A stretch of DNA of 64,000 bases from Typhlomys cinereus (Eukaryota; Chordata; Mammalia; Rodentia; Platacanthomyidae). The DNA is taken from NCBI GenBank assembly GCA_023101885.1, contig JALPQD010000017.1:851428-915427 (forward strand), given 5' to 3'. Position 1 is the first letter of the stretch. Each line of letters starts with the position of its first letter. The position numbers and the translations under genes are program-made. Of the stretch, positions 1 through 10,980 are shown piece after piece. The notes below the pieces were generated by a model. The model ran no database searches, had not been told where the DNA came from, and saw nothing but the letters and a program-made list of their open reading frames with translations.

Positions 1-480
1 CTATGGACTTGGTTGGGGTTTTGGACTGTGTGGGGACCCCTTTGTATTTCTGTCTCTGTGTAATGGAATGCTCCGCGATGTTGCATTTCTGTTTATGGTT
101 TGGGAATTTTTGTACAATGATGTGAAATCTATTCCTAGGTTAAGTTTTTTTTAAGTAGTAAAGTTTTTTTTTTAAAGAATTCCAAGTCTCGTCACCACCA
201 CAATAGAATTGTTATTGTTTCGCACAGGTGTAGGGACAGCTGGTTCTGTGTTTGCTGCTGCCATTGACCCCACGATGGGCCAAGAGTCCGGCATTTTTGT
301 GCTATTAACTAGGAAAGAGTTGCTCCCATCTTAAAGCTCCACACACCAAAGACTTAGAAAACTAAATAAAGACGCCGCCGAGAAGAAATGGAATCAGCTT
401 ACTGCATGGATATTTTTCCTCTCGAAACACTAGAACCACCTGCTTGTCAACCTTGGTAGAATAAACACAGTTGATCACAT
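1..480 (+). other. possible end of a 3' untranslated region (unidentified gene)
   Basis: This stretch is T-rich, has no long open frame and carries an AATAAA at about 365-370, with homopolymer T runs at 147-175. The texture resembles the end of a vertebrate 3' UTR whose gene would lie to the left of the window. I do not recognise the gene, and AATAAA alone is common in AT-rich DNA. It could equally be plain intergenic sequence. Confidence 0.2.
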
Positions 481-1315
481 GCATAGAAGCTCAAAAGTCA
501 CTACAAAACATGTCTTAAGAAAAAAGATGAAAATAACATCAACAAAAACAACAACAACAAAATCTGAAAGAAATCTCCCCATGGTCTCTGTCTCTGCTTC
601 TCCTTTCTTCAGTGAAAAACCCTTTCTCCCGCCTTTCCAAAGTGTCCTAAACATTCCATTGTCATTTCTCTGAACCAAGTCGAGTTATGGGAACCAGTGC
701 CTCCTACTTCCTCCAGCTCTCTGCAGTATGTGGAAATGGGGTTTAGAAAATGAGTGGGTGGTGCTGAGAAGCCAGGAGAGCTGCCTCATTCTCGGAAGCT
801 GCGATCCTGGTGGGGCCACGCCTGGCCTCCCCTTTCCAGCACTAACAAACTGAGCACGCCAGGCTTCTACCCCAGAATGCTCCTTTGTCGCTCAGAGTAA
901 AATCGTAAGACATTAGAAGCTTCGGGAGGGAAAACCAACGAGGAAACACTGATGGTAAGTCACAAGATACTGCAAAGCACACAGCGGTGTACTGTCCTCT
1001 GACATTTTCAAATCCTGTCCGGAAGATGGAGTCCAAAGCTCAGACCTATCTGGGCTGGAAGGAAGGACGTTCCGGCAGCGCCATTTGTATGGTGGGAGAG
1101 TAATAAGACAAAGGTGGGGCTCTGTAGATGGAAGTGAGCGAAGTAGAGAATCTGTTGGTTCTAGGAGAGAAGAGAGAGTGGTGACCCTTGTCTTACAGGA
1201 CAGTCAAGGGAAGAGGCCCAGCATTCAGCAGATACAAGTTAGTGCTCAAAAGACCAGGCAGAGCACGGGGTTCAAATCCCATCTATTGGTACTTCTCACA
1301 GCTGGGCACACACTT
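481..1315. other. unique noncoding stretch
   Basis: No repeat or gene recognised. The open frames here are under 100 codons. The part around 1240-1315 has a vague MIR-like look (a tRNA-like GGTTCAAATCCC at about 1269), too weak to call. Confidence 0.4.
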
Positions 1316-1584
1316 CAGGCAAGCAAAGCCAGGATTAATTAATAGAGAGGAATGGGAAACACTAGACCTTTCTCATCCCCTGGCAATCTGTACAGCTTTG
1401 CTGTCTACAGATGACCCAACAGCAGAAGGCAAGACCACAGACCCAGAGAGGTCTGGTGTTTAAAAACAAAACAAAACAGAAGCATGGAGAATGAGTCTGT
1501 CTCCATCTCTTTTCCAGTGTGGAGTCTTTAAAAGGGGGATTTGTAGAGGCTTTCCCTTTGAAGTATCTATGCGGAGCTTTACAC
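1316..1584 (+). repeat. local duplication, copy A
   Basis: This segment is repeated 1.8 kb downstream at 3116-3380 in the same orientation. Shared landmarks in the same order are CAGGCAAGCA, AGGATTAATTAATAGAGA, GAAACACTAGACCTTTCT, CCCCTGGCAATC, CTACAGATGACC, GTGTTTAAAAACAAAACAAA, GAGTCTTTAAAAGG and CTTTTCCCTTTGAAGT-like text. The copies differ by many substitutions and small gaps, so the duplication is not recent. It is either a local duplication or two copies of a repeat family I do not know. Confidence 0.75.
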
Positions 1585-2649
1585 TACCCAAAAGCTGGTG
1601 GCAGAGCCCACACTCCAACAAGGCGCTCTCTTTGACCTCGTTGTTTGAACCCCCCACACCATGCTGAACCCCACATTCAGCTTTGTCTTCTGAATTTGCC
1701 TACTTGGGCCTTTTGCTTCTGGCCAGAAGTCACTGGGGATGTTGACTTTGGAATAAACAGGTGTCAAAGTGCCAAGAGACTTTACAGCGACCTCGGACCC
1801 CCTCAGAACTGCTAGAGGAAAACTATCTAAGGCTGAAGCAGGCTGGAGTAGCGACTGGTGAAACAGGCATGTGATTCCCCCTCATGGCCCATGAGCTGTG
1901 AGGAAAGGTCCGCCCTGTGATGTCTTCTTTAGCAAAATAAACAAAGTAATGGGGGGAGAGTATCACCCCCTTTTCTGCCTTTTGATGGTAGGTGAGGAAA
2001 GATGGCTGGACCTCCTGCCCTGGCCCATCTGGCGACCACAAGGAGTGGCCAACTCGCCATGACTTCTGGAGTGGTGGTGGGCGCCAGGGTTAACCAGACC
2101 ACAAACATCCAGCCTGCAATTGACTGAGTTGTCTCTCTTGTTGGGTGCATTACGAACTGGGGTGTCTGAGCCAGTGATTCTAAGGAGCTTTATTCTGTGC
2201 TAAGATCACCGTGTCCACAGTGGTCTGTCTGTAGAAGATGGTTCTGCAGTTAGGCCCCTCCCCTCCCGGAAGGCCTCCCTGCCACACCGCCCCTCAGCAT
2301 GGGTCCACCACATGCTATCTCTTAACACTCTTGTTTCCAGAATGCCTATTATTTTTAATGTGGGGTTCCGGTCTCAGCCAATCCTTGTTTATGCCATTAG
2401 GATTTAAAGTGCCTTATACCTCCTCTTTTAGACTGTCCTGGTTTCTCACCACCTATTCCACAAAGCTAGGGACACTTAAAATAAAAAAAGTATACACTGG
2501 GAGACGAAACAAATTCTCTATCAGACCTGTGGGTATTCATATCTGTTTTCCACCAGATGGAGGAGATTTTGGGGCCTGGTCAGCTCATGATGTATACGTC
2601 GGAGATTTATAAAGCGTTGCCTTTGTTTCATCTGTGTGAATAGCAGCAG
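1585..2649. other. unique noncoding stretch
   Basis: No repeat recognised. The only sizeable frame (2238-2612, 124 codons) has no recognisable domain and shows no splice or promoter context. A site at 2549-2562 resembles the CTCF core but has A in place of an invariant C. Confidence 0.4.
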
Positions 2650-3115
2650 TAATGATGTTTCTTCCCTGGATATGGTTATTAAGAGCCCTTTGCTTATGTT
2701 AAGGGGACTTATGGAAGGGGTTCAGCCAAACACAAAACCACTTATGAGGACAAACAGAGCTCTTAAAAGAATACTATACTCTCACGAATAAACTAGTTTC
2801 TGATTGGCTAGAGTTTCAGTTTAGCTTTTATCAGTAATTAAGGGCGAGCCACGGAGCAAACTCGTTAGTTGACACCAATTACAATTGGTCGAGGAACTAA
2901 TGAGTCCAAGAGAAAAGTTATTTATTTCTGAACTTTTGAAGCATAATTGTTGTGTAAATCGGATAGCTGCACAAATCTTTTCCATACGTTTTGGTTGGTA
3001 ATTGAGAAATAAAATGGTTACCAAATGTATTCTTTGTCCAGTTTTGTTCTGCAGCGGGTCTCTCTCGGGACTCTTTAAAGTGTAAGGAAAAGGTGATGTC
3101 AACAACAACGTACTC
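2650..3115. other. candidate conserved noncoding element
   Basis: Unique AT-rich sequence without interspersed repeats, carrying TAATTA-type sites and a 16 bp inverted repeat (7 bp arms, 2 bp spacer) at 2874-2889. The texture resembles deeply conserved developmental elements. Conservation is inferred from texture only. Confidence 0.3.
2874..2889. promoter_or_regulatory. CCAAT-containing inverted repeat
   Basis: ACCAATT-AC-AATTGGT is a perfect 7 bp inverted repeat with a 2 bp spacer. Each arm carries CCAAT, the NF-Y pentamer, in opposite orientations. A dimeric factor site is possible, but binding is not shown. Confidence 0.3.
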
Positions 3116-3380
3116 CAGGCAAGCAGAGCCAGGATTAATTAATAGAGATGAAAGGGAAACACTAGACCTTTCTTAGCATCCCCTGGCAATCCCCACAGCC
3201 AGATACTTGCCGCTCTACAGATGACCAAACAGCAGAGGAAGAGATTGCCTCGTGTTTAAAAACAAAACAAAACAGAGGCATGCAGAACAAGCCGGCCTCT
3301 CTCCTCTCCAGTGTAGAGTCTTTAAAAGGAAGAACTCTCGGGAGCTTTTCCCTTTGAAGTTTAATATGTGCAGCTTTACA
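3116..3380 (+). repeat. local duplication, copy B
   Basis: Direct-orientation partner of 1316-1584. Both copies keep the TTAATTAA palindrome (3135-3142 here, 1335-1342 there), the AAAACAAAACAAAACAGA run and the GTCTTTAAAAGG box. The sequence just outside the two copies does not match. Confidence 0.75.
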
Positions 3381-3660
3381 TCAATATAGCATTTTTAAAC
3401 GTGTTAAACAAATTAGTCTCCGGTTACAAAAGTTTCGAGACATTTGCAAGTTGCTGTTTAACTTAAATTTAATATGTGCCGGCAAAGTTGATCTTGCAGT
3501 TGTTCATTTAGAAGAATGCACATTTGGAATGATTAATAAATAAACCAGCCTCCCATTGCTTCAAACCTCTGTGTTTATTTGAAGGCAATCTACTTTAAAA
3601 AGACATTAATATTCTTAGAATTATTATTAGAATAATTACTTTTACTCCTCTCAGAACACA
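3381..3660. other. candidate conserved noncoding element
   Basis: Unique AT-rich sequence following duplication copy B, with several ATTAAT/AATAAA-rich motifs and no interspersed repeat. It resembles homeobox-regulated elements. Evidence is texture only. Confidence 0.25.
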
Positions 3661-3984
3661 TATTTTTTTCTCATTTCCCTTCAGTATAGACAGCTTTTCA
3701 CTCAGATATAAACTTCCCATTATTAGTCCCTACCCACCCCCCCAAAAAAATGAAGAATAGGAATTATACACTTTTCACTAAGGAATAATTAATTTGTCTC
3801 AAGTATTAGAACAGAGGATTGTAGAGTGACTTTGAATGGTCGTCTCTGAGGAGCAGCATTGTTTGTTCTCGCCAGTCTTTAATGAGCTTTAGTAAATGGC
3901 CAGGAAAAATTACCTTCTTTCTGTAATATGAGAGAGGCGAAGAATGAAGGAAGCTATAGAACCCCTCAGAGAAAAAGGAGCATG

Positions 3985-3987
<3 letters not shown>

Positions 3988-4025
<38 letters not shown>
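3988..4025 (+). repeat. (CA)n microsatellite
   Basis: About 18 near-perfect CA units. No SINE body was recognised beside it, unlike many other CA arrays in this window. Confidence 0.95.
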
Positions 4026-4028
<3 letters not shown>

Positions 4029-4873
4029 CCTTCACAACAGCACTTGGTCGCTTAGGAGCACCCAGGTCTCCTTTGGACTTTGAGGACAAGAGATCTAGTT
4101 ACTAAGTGCATTAAAACAGAAGCATGTCCCTAATTTGTATTGATTATTGTTACCATTGTTACTGCTGAATCTGCTGGGGGAAAGCCATTCATTCTTCAAT
4201 ACCACGGGGCTGGCTATTCCTTGCGCCCACTACCACGTTACATTTCATGCCTCTTCTGTGACTGCGACAGAATGTTAGGCTTAAGGTTGTAGCCTCAATG
4301 AACTGCAAAGGGGTTTCCCTTTCCCCGCAGGTCCCTGAACTCCTTCAAGAGAGCCCCCAGATCATAAAGGTCCCGCCCTGAAGGAGACCCTCCATAAAGC
4401 TCGTGTGTCACAAGCCACAGGCTGGCACGGGCAAAGCCGCCTGGCCTTGACCACAGACCAGAATTCCAGGTCCTTAGGTTTAATCTGGGCCTAGTAGACT
4501 TATCAGAAGACTGGGGAGACCAAGGTGGGATCAGCAGGTGTTCCCTTGAGCTGAGTCTGGGGGACTATGAGACACAGCCTCCCACCCCCGTGCCCAAGTT
4601 CCCACCTCGCCCCAGGAGTGAGAAGCCGGTGCCTGCCGATCTGGCTCCCACCTGAGGCAAGAAGCTTCGTGGGGGCAAACTAGCCCACCGTGAGACCCCC
4701 CAGCATGGGGAGGCAGGCAGTGGACAGTAGAGAGCTTATCCCCGTGGCTTGCTCCAGAGGAGGGGAGAGTCAGCCCTCCTTTCTCTAAGGCGTCCAACGA
4801 CCCCATGCCTGACCTGGAGAGATGTGTGCTGAAGGGCCATTCTGTGCTGTCCTTGCCTGCATCTCTCTACTGG

Positions 4874-4874
<1 letters not shown>
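4026..4874. other. unique noncoding stretch
   Basis: No repeat or gene recognised. A GC-rich patch around 4540-4800 has short open frames on the minus strand without recognisable domains. Confidence 0.4.

Positions 4875-4914
<40 letters not shown>
4875..4914 (+). repeat. (TG)n microsatellite
   Basis: About 19 near-perfect TG units. Two overlapping TTAATTAA palindromes follow at 4945-4956. Confidence 0.95.
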
Positions 4915-4922
<8 letters not shown>

Positions 4923-5339
4923 TCCTTATCAATAGTTACTGAACTTAATTAATTAAAAAAGTACGGCAGAACCCAAAGCAGACACTTGGGCAAGTTGAAC
5001 AAACCTACTCCCACTAAAATCACGATGCCTGGTAGAAACGAACCTCCGGGTAATTTCAGTTTCCCTCCCCATACTCGTGTCTCCTTGCCAATTTCCTTGA
5101 CTCCCCCCAGTGTCAAGAAGCTCCGCGTTCTCCCTGATAAAAATGGAGCAAATGCAGTTGCTGGTGAACTTGGCCGTTAAGGGGTTGGCACGGTACCCAC
5201 ATTCAGTAAAGGTGGACGTGCTTCTGTTCCTATTCAGATGCAAAGGACAATAGCAAGACTTTTTACATAATGCTTGCGTCTCTAAAATGCTTGAGTGTAA
5301 ATAGTGCACAAGAGCTATGAAGATTGTCTGTTTTCTTTC

Positions 5340-5475
5340 ATCCTAGTTCTCCAAGGTGGGAATTATCTGTTCTACAGGTGAAGAAACAAAAAACTCAGTG
5401 AATGGAGTGACTTGCCTACTGTCAAGCAAACATAGAATGGACAGAACCTAGATGAACTTCAGAATCCCACTCAGT
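5340..5475 (-). mobile_element. MIR SINE fragment
   Basis: The minus orientation of a MIR core is recognisable: a GGTGAAGAAAC-type stretch, then a GTGACTTGCCTA-type stretch and a decayed CAGAACCTAGA tail. This is an old mammal-wide SINE and is strongly diverged. Confidence 0.5.
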
Positions 5476-5865
5476 AAGGTTTGTAATACTCGGAGAGCAG
5501 AAACTGCAACCCTTAAATCCAAAAAGGCAAACTGGCAGCCTAAGGGCTTAATCCAGGCACCAGATGGATTTTGTTTAGCTGACAGCATCTTAAAAATTTG
5601 AATTTTTGGCTAACACTTAAAATTCGGGACGTTACCTGTAAATATTTAGATTTATAGACTTTTTTTTCCAACCCAAAAAGTCTGGAATGTGCCTGCTCGT
5701 GTAGCTTCAGCACCAAAGTAGCTACACACCATTGAAAGGTAACCGCATGTGTTCTAGAGGGTCACGGCTGTGCCTGCCCAGGGGTATTGATTAAATGAGA
5801 TAAAACATTCCCAGCGTCTGGCCCTAAGGCAGATCTCGGTCTACTTCATTGGTTCCGTTCCAGCC
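5476..5865. other. unique noncoding stretch
   Basis: AT-rich sequence with no recognised repeat, motif cluster or gene. Confidence 0.35.
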
Positions 5866-6085
5866 CACGTGAATGCGCATGTGTAGGTGCACATACATGC
5901 AGAGAGAGGCCAGCAGTGAACTCCGGGTGTCTTTCTTAGTTCTCCACTGACCAATTCTCATATTCCTACCCTCGGAGCTCGACTTGCCAGTGTTCAACGC
6001 ATGCCTGACGTTTTACACGGGCGCTGGGGACCCAAACTCCGGTTCTGATACTTGCCCAGCAAGTACTTCACTGAGCCGCCTCCCC
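5866..6085 (-). mobile_element. B4-type composite SINE
   Basis: Read on the minus strand, the right end is a tRNA-like SINE head (GCTGGGGAGGCGGCTCAGTG type), followed by a decayed B1-like body. The composite of tRNA head plus B1 body is typical of rodent B4 elements. It is considerably diverged. Confidence 0.5.
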
Positions 6086-6540
6086 AGCGTCCTACTCCAT
6101 GTGCTTGTTTTGCTTACTGTTGCCCGCCAGCCAAGGGAGGCCCGGGAATGTTGATGAAAAGTGGCAAACTGTGCTCAGGTCTGAAAACAATCAAGGTGGA
6201 CGTGCTGGTTGAGTCTGACAACCAAAGGCAAGGCTGGTTCTTACAAAGAAAGTGGCTTAACTTGGTGCGGCTGCTTGAGCTGCTGCAGCTGAGTTTCCAA
6301 GGGAAAAAAAAAACTGGTCCTGTCTGCCCTTTGTGATAACACAAACATGATAGACCTCAAGTTGGCATGCTGCGTGCCTTTGCTAGACAGAAGGACAAGA
6401 GAAAAGGGAAGGTGTGAGGCAGAAAGAACTAAGACGTTTGTTTTGCTTAGTCTAAAGAAGGTGGCAGCAGAAGGAAAGAGGGGACAGAAAAGAAAGGCCT
6501 AGCAGCTTCGTCTGGGCACCAGCGAACATGACTTCCCCGT

Positions 6541-6970
6541 GTTTTCAGAATGCCGTCGATGCCCCGTGCCCTCTGGTAGCGACTTGCATTTGGCTTTGCT
6601 TTGTTTTCAGAGACTTCAAAGTTTCTGCAGACTTCATCCTCAATTAGAACAAATGTCAGTAACATGCTTGAAGAAAATTTGTTTAGAGATGTGTGTGTGG
6701 CTGCAAATTGCACATTACACACACCCCGTGCATGATTTTCCACTAAATTCTTAACGATGCGCGGAGGTACATGGTTGCAGATCGACGAGCGACGGAATGT
6801 ATATATCTGGTGCTTTGCACGTTGACATAAACACAGCTGCTTTTATACATTTGAGAACATTTGTGTTTATTTGAATGTGTGATGGGGAGGTCATCAAAAT
6901 GAACACACTCGTCATGTTTATTTGAATCTCACATCGCTCATAAGAATACATGCCGTGTTTGAACATTCAG
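6541..6970. other. candidate conserved noncoding element
   Basis: Unique sequence rich in TTTGTTTA and TTTATTTG motifs (forkhead-like) and GCAAATTGCAC/TTTGCACG motifs, with intact CpGs around 6751-6800 and no interspersed repeats. It looks like a regulatory element. Conservation is inferred. Confidence 0.3.
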
Positions 6971-7363
6971 TCAAACACCAGCTTTCTCTACAAGGCAACT
7001 CAAACCCCAAAAGGCCAAATTTATAGATGTGAAAGCTAGAGAATTTAGAGTTAAAGGTTTCCAATGGCGGATTTTTTTTTTAGTGTCTCTCAGAGAAGCA
7101 TACAATTTCTTTCCATGACTTTATCATGGTGCATAGGGTTTGTCTTTAGTAATACAAAGAAAAGAAAAGAAAAGAAAGTGAAAACCAGCCCTGGAGTCAT
7201 AGTAAGATATTGACAAAGTTCTAAGGAGCTTCACAGGGTTACAGTATTAGTTATGTAAGAGCGCAAGGTCTTGCCTACTGTTAACAGGATGCTCTGATGG
7301 TATCTAAAGTTGGGGTGTTCCATAAACAGGACTTGGATCTGTGATGTGGGTGATGGCTATAGG

Positions 7364-7364
<1 letters not shown>
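6971..7364. other. unique noncoding stretch
   Basis: Nothing recognised apart from a short (AAAAG)n run at about 7157-7178. Confidence 0.35.

Positions 7365-7411
<47 letters not shown>
7365..7411 (+). repeat. (CA)n microsatellite
   Basis: About 23 CA units, nearly uninterrupted, with no SINE recognised next to it. Confidence 0.95.
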
Positions 7412-7415
<4 letters not shown>

Positions 7416-8159
7416 ATGCACAGTACTCATGTGACCCTTCAATACTTACATGTATGTATGCTTGCATTAACCCTTAAGCAGAGGTGGACCACCAAGCCCA
7501 TTAGCCTGCTTTTGCACACTTCAAAAGAGTAAGGTTGATATGGGATACCCATGTGGAAGGGAAGCATCCTGCCACTCGCATGTCAACATGGAGGACATGC
7601 GAGTCTTCAACTGCTGCTGTCATTGAAGGGAAAGCCCCTCTCCATGAGGCGGCAACGGGGAAGGGTAAGTACACTGTGGTGAGCAGAAGAGGTATCTGCC
7701 ATTAGAATCTTCGGTATGTGATGCCCAAAGCTTGTTATCTTCGCTTTTCCATGGGGGGAAAAATATATGGAAAGCAAATGAATTAAACAGGAAGGAGGAA
7801 GGAACGGGGAACTTAATAAGGAGAAGAGATTCCTCTGGAAATTAATGGCAAATGCGGGCGAATGAACAAGAAAAAGTGTGCATTTCTGTTTCGCTTCCGA
7901 GAGTCCACAAGACGACAGCCCATGGTGGTTTGGCTAGAGAGTAGGAATTTTACTGTACGGCATTAATTAAAGCCAGAGGGTACATGGACCAGGGGCAGGA
8001 GGTGAGCCCGGATTTCCACAGTCACAGAGCACTAGGGTTTGGCCACCAGACAAGACTTTAAAAAAAAAACTTTCAAAAAAAAATAGAGAAATCCTTTTTA
8101 AAGGCCGTGTGGTTGGCATGACACGGCATGCTTGAAAAAGATACCTCTGCCTGTTCCCC
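7412..8159. other. unique noncoding stretch
   Basis: No repeat or gene recognised. A TTAATTAA palindrome lies at 7963-7970. Confidence 0.35.
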
Positions 8160-8760
8160 ATTAGGACAATGGCAAAGCTCAAAAGCACCGAACTTGTTAA
8201 ATTAGATGAGTCTCAATCGATGGCGACCTCGAGCCGCAGCAGCCTCCGTCCCTCCGCTCTGGCTTTCACATCTTTGCAGCCACCTAAAATATTATTACTA
8301 CATTACAACAGTGTTTCTCCCTCTTCATTTTAACACTTCTTAAAACACATTTCAACAATGACGAATGAAAAGGGGAGCGGGAAGTTGCATTTTAAACCAA
8401 GCAATTTTCAGAGTTTTATGTGGACGCTGAGCAAGACCATCACGCATCTCCCTTTGACGAAGCCCAAGAGATACTGGAAGGCATCAGACTCCATGTAGAC
8501 AATAGGGTTTGTTTCTTCTTCCTCCCTGACTTTGGAGTGATACCTTGTTATAATAATGGCTCTTGACAGCTGCCACGAGACCTCTCATTGACAGTCTTCA
8601 GATCTGGGGAACTAGACTCTGCTATTTCAAACCTCAGCGTTAGCCAATAAGAAGCAGACAAGTTTGCCCCGTAGAAAGACGTAACACACGGACCAAGGTA
8701 AGAGACGCTAGAGTCAATTTCAATGAAAGAGGGAATTTAAAAAGTGTTTGATTTCATTTT
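8160..8760. other. candidate conserved noncoding element
   Basis: Repeat-free sequence with retained CpGs (8218-8250) and AT-rich TF-like motifs (AAATATTATTACTACATTAC at 8287). It ends just before a B4-type SINE. Its texture suggests constraint, but that is not demonstrated. Confidence 0.25.
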
Positions 8761-8782
8761 CATTTTTTAACACACAGTAGGT

Positions 8783-9105
8783 GGGGCTGAGGAGATGACT
8801 TGGTTGATAAAGGGTTTGTGGAGCAAACATAAGGAACTGAGTTCAGATCTCTATCCCCACGTTAAAAAAAAAAATGGAGTGTGGCAGCGCATGGCTGTAA
8901 TGCCAACACAGGGAAGGGTAGAGACATATGGATCCCTGGAGCTCATTGGCCAAGCAGCCTAGCAATACAGAGCTCCAGGTTTTGAAAGACCCCGTCTCAG
9001 AAAGATAAACTGGACAGTTATTGGGGAAGACACCAGATGTACTCCTTAATTTGTGACTTCTACATGCAAATGCACACACACAAACACATACAAGCACACG
9101 TTAAA
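8783..9105 (+). mobile_element. B4A/RSINE1-type SINE
   Basis: A tRNA-like head (GGGGCTGAGGAGATGACTTG) is followed by a B1-like central body including AGAGCTCCAGG and GACCCCGTCTCAGA. The 3' part (GGGGAAGACACCAGATGT, then a CA-rich tail) matches the B4A layout. It is full length but diverged. Confidence 0.7.
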
Positions 9106-9189
9106 TAGACAAGGTATAAATAAGTGTGCATATATACATATATACAGCATGCTATATAAAAAAGCTCGGAAAGGTTATCATTCAAGGTA

Positions 9190-9835
9190 TCAATGAACTT
9201 TCTTTTTTAAATTATTTTATTTTTCCAGTTTTTACAAGCATATTGAGTATTTAATCCTGCTTCCCTCCATTCCCCTTCCCTCCCCTCCCTTCATCAATCC
9301 ATCCCATTCCCTCCCATCCTTTTGTCTGTCTGCTTCTATGGGCCCTAGGGTTGCCTCTGGCTTATCTACTCTTGTGGGGGTTTAAGCCTCTGCCTCTCTT
9401 TGGACCATCCCACTGATAGGTGCACACCCATTCGCCCATTTAGTCCCCAAGATTTCTACTGTATGTTCTTATCTCTCCTGAGTCCCTCAATAGTCTTTGG
9501 GGGCATGTTGGTACGTCAGTCATTATACGGGTCTGGTAAGGACAAGTCTCACTGCAGTGAGTTCCTGGATGCAGCAGTCCTGCCTTGAGTGGAATGTCTT
9601 GTCCAACAGTGAACCTTCCCGTCTCTAGGTTCTTAAAATCTCACCACCCCCTCTTCTGCAAGGATCCCTATGCCTTAGGATGGGAAGAAGTTAGGTTGGC
9701 CTGATTCTGGGTGAGCCCTGCTGGGTCGCTGGTACTCTGCATTCTGGACGCCATTGCTGTGCTCTTCTACTGCCCTAGGCTACATCCTGTCAGGGTGTTA
9801 AGATCCTCTGCCTCCACAATGCGCTTTCTTTTTTC
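9190..9835 (-). mobile_element. probable rodent LINE 3' end
   Basis: This block starts with an AT-rich tail-like segment (AAATTATTTTATTTTTCCAG), has C/T-rich CCCTCC runs and then moderately GC-rich text without open frames. It has the feel of a rodent L1 3' UTR read in reverse. I could not match it to a named consensus. Confidence 0.35.
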
Positions 9836-9985
9836 CTCCCTCCCTCCCTCCTTCTCTTTCTCTCTTCCTTCCTTTCTTCCCTAACTTCTTCCTTCCTCCC
9901 TTCCCTCCTTTTCCTCCTTCTTTTCCTCCTTCCTTTTCTTCCTTCCTTCCTTCCTTCCTTCTCTTTCCTTTTTCTCTTTCTTTTA
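9836..9985. repeat. (CTTCC/TTCC)n polypyrimidine tract
   Basis: A tract of almost pure C and T with CTTCC, TTCC and CTTT units. It abuts the A-tail side of the minus-strand SINE at 9986-10195, so it probably grew from that tail. Confidence 0.85.
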
Positions 9986-10195
9986 AATAAGTGCCTTTAT
10001 TTTTTGTTTCTTTATTTATTTGGGAGAGCGGGGTTTGGGGGGCACAGTGCATGCATGGCACACATGTGGAGGTCAGAGGCTAATTAACTTTTGGAAGTCA
10101 GCTCTCTCCTTCCACCATGTGGGCTTCCAGGAACGGAGGTCTGGTCACCAGGTTTGTGAGCTGGTACCTTACACGCTGAGCCATTTCACTGCCTT
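9986..10195 (-). mobile_element. B3-type SINE
   Basis: Minus-strand reading: the head lies at the right end (GCAGTGAAATGGCTCAGCGT type), then GAGCTGACTTCC-type text and CACATGTGTGCCATG. The T-rich left end (9986-10020) is the reversed A-tail. Confidence 0.65.
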
Positions 10196-10739
10196 TACAC
10201 TCCTTCCTTATTCACTTTGCATATGGTCTTAATAAAACATCGATTATATTTATAATGTGAAAAGATACCTTTTAAACTTTTTTTTTAACTTCTGACAATA
10301 ATTCAGATCACTGGTCTTGAAGTTCTTGAACAACATCTGAGGCAAATCCCCTTGAGGGTGCTAGTTCCTCTCTCATTTCACAGGCGAAACCGGCAGAGCC
10401 CAGCAGTAACCCGTCAGGCTCCCAAGACCGGAAGTGAGGGGGGCAGGTGGGAATGAGGCATTTCTGCAGATACAGACATTTCAGAAGATTTAGATAACAT
10501 TCCCTGAGGTGCTGAATGTTGCTCAACCCCCCATCCACCCAGTCAAACCAGCAAGAGAGGGGGTGCTATCAGCTCCATATATGGAGATATATGAGATAAG
10601 GAGAGAGCAGCTCAGAAATGGAAAGAGATCTGAGGCCCATGTTGAGCTGGATGCAGATCATTTAGATTAGTTCAAACTGGGATTCCGGGTCTATGAGAGG
10701 TCATCAAGGGTAAGACACCCAGGGCATTTCACAAGTGGC
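10196..10739. other. unique noncoding stretch
   Basis: No repeat or gene recognised, and no open frame above 80 codons. Confidence 0.35.
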
Positions 10740-10980
10740 GACTGGAGGGCCGGACAGGCGAGTGAGAACTACCACCAACTCTCTGACTCTAGAACCACAG
10801 TACCATGTCTGTTTACTGATTGGACGGGCTGGTCCATGTCTTCATGTATAAAGAGGGGGCAAGGAGAGGCTAGGTCACAGGATTGTTTGGGAATTAAAAG
10901 GGATGCCGCACATTAAACATTTAAAGCAGTTCCGGTCACTACAGAGGGCTAATCTCCCTTGTTACTATCATCATCAACAA
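10740..10980 (+). mobile_element. MIR SINE fragment
   Basis: A diverged MIR pattern is visible: CTCTGACTCTAGAACCACA, a decayed ATAAAGAGGGGG box at about 10848 and GGATTGTTTGGGAATTAAAAGG before an ATTACTATCAT-type end. This is an old element. Confidence 0.45.

Noticed and set aside
2549..2562. CTCF-like CCACCAGATGGAGG
   Set aside because: It matches most of the core but has A where the GGC core needs C, a strongly disfavoured change.
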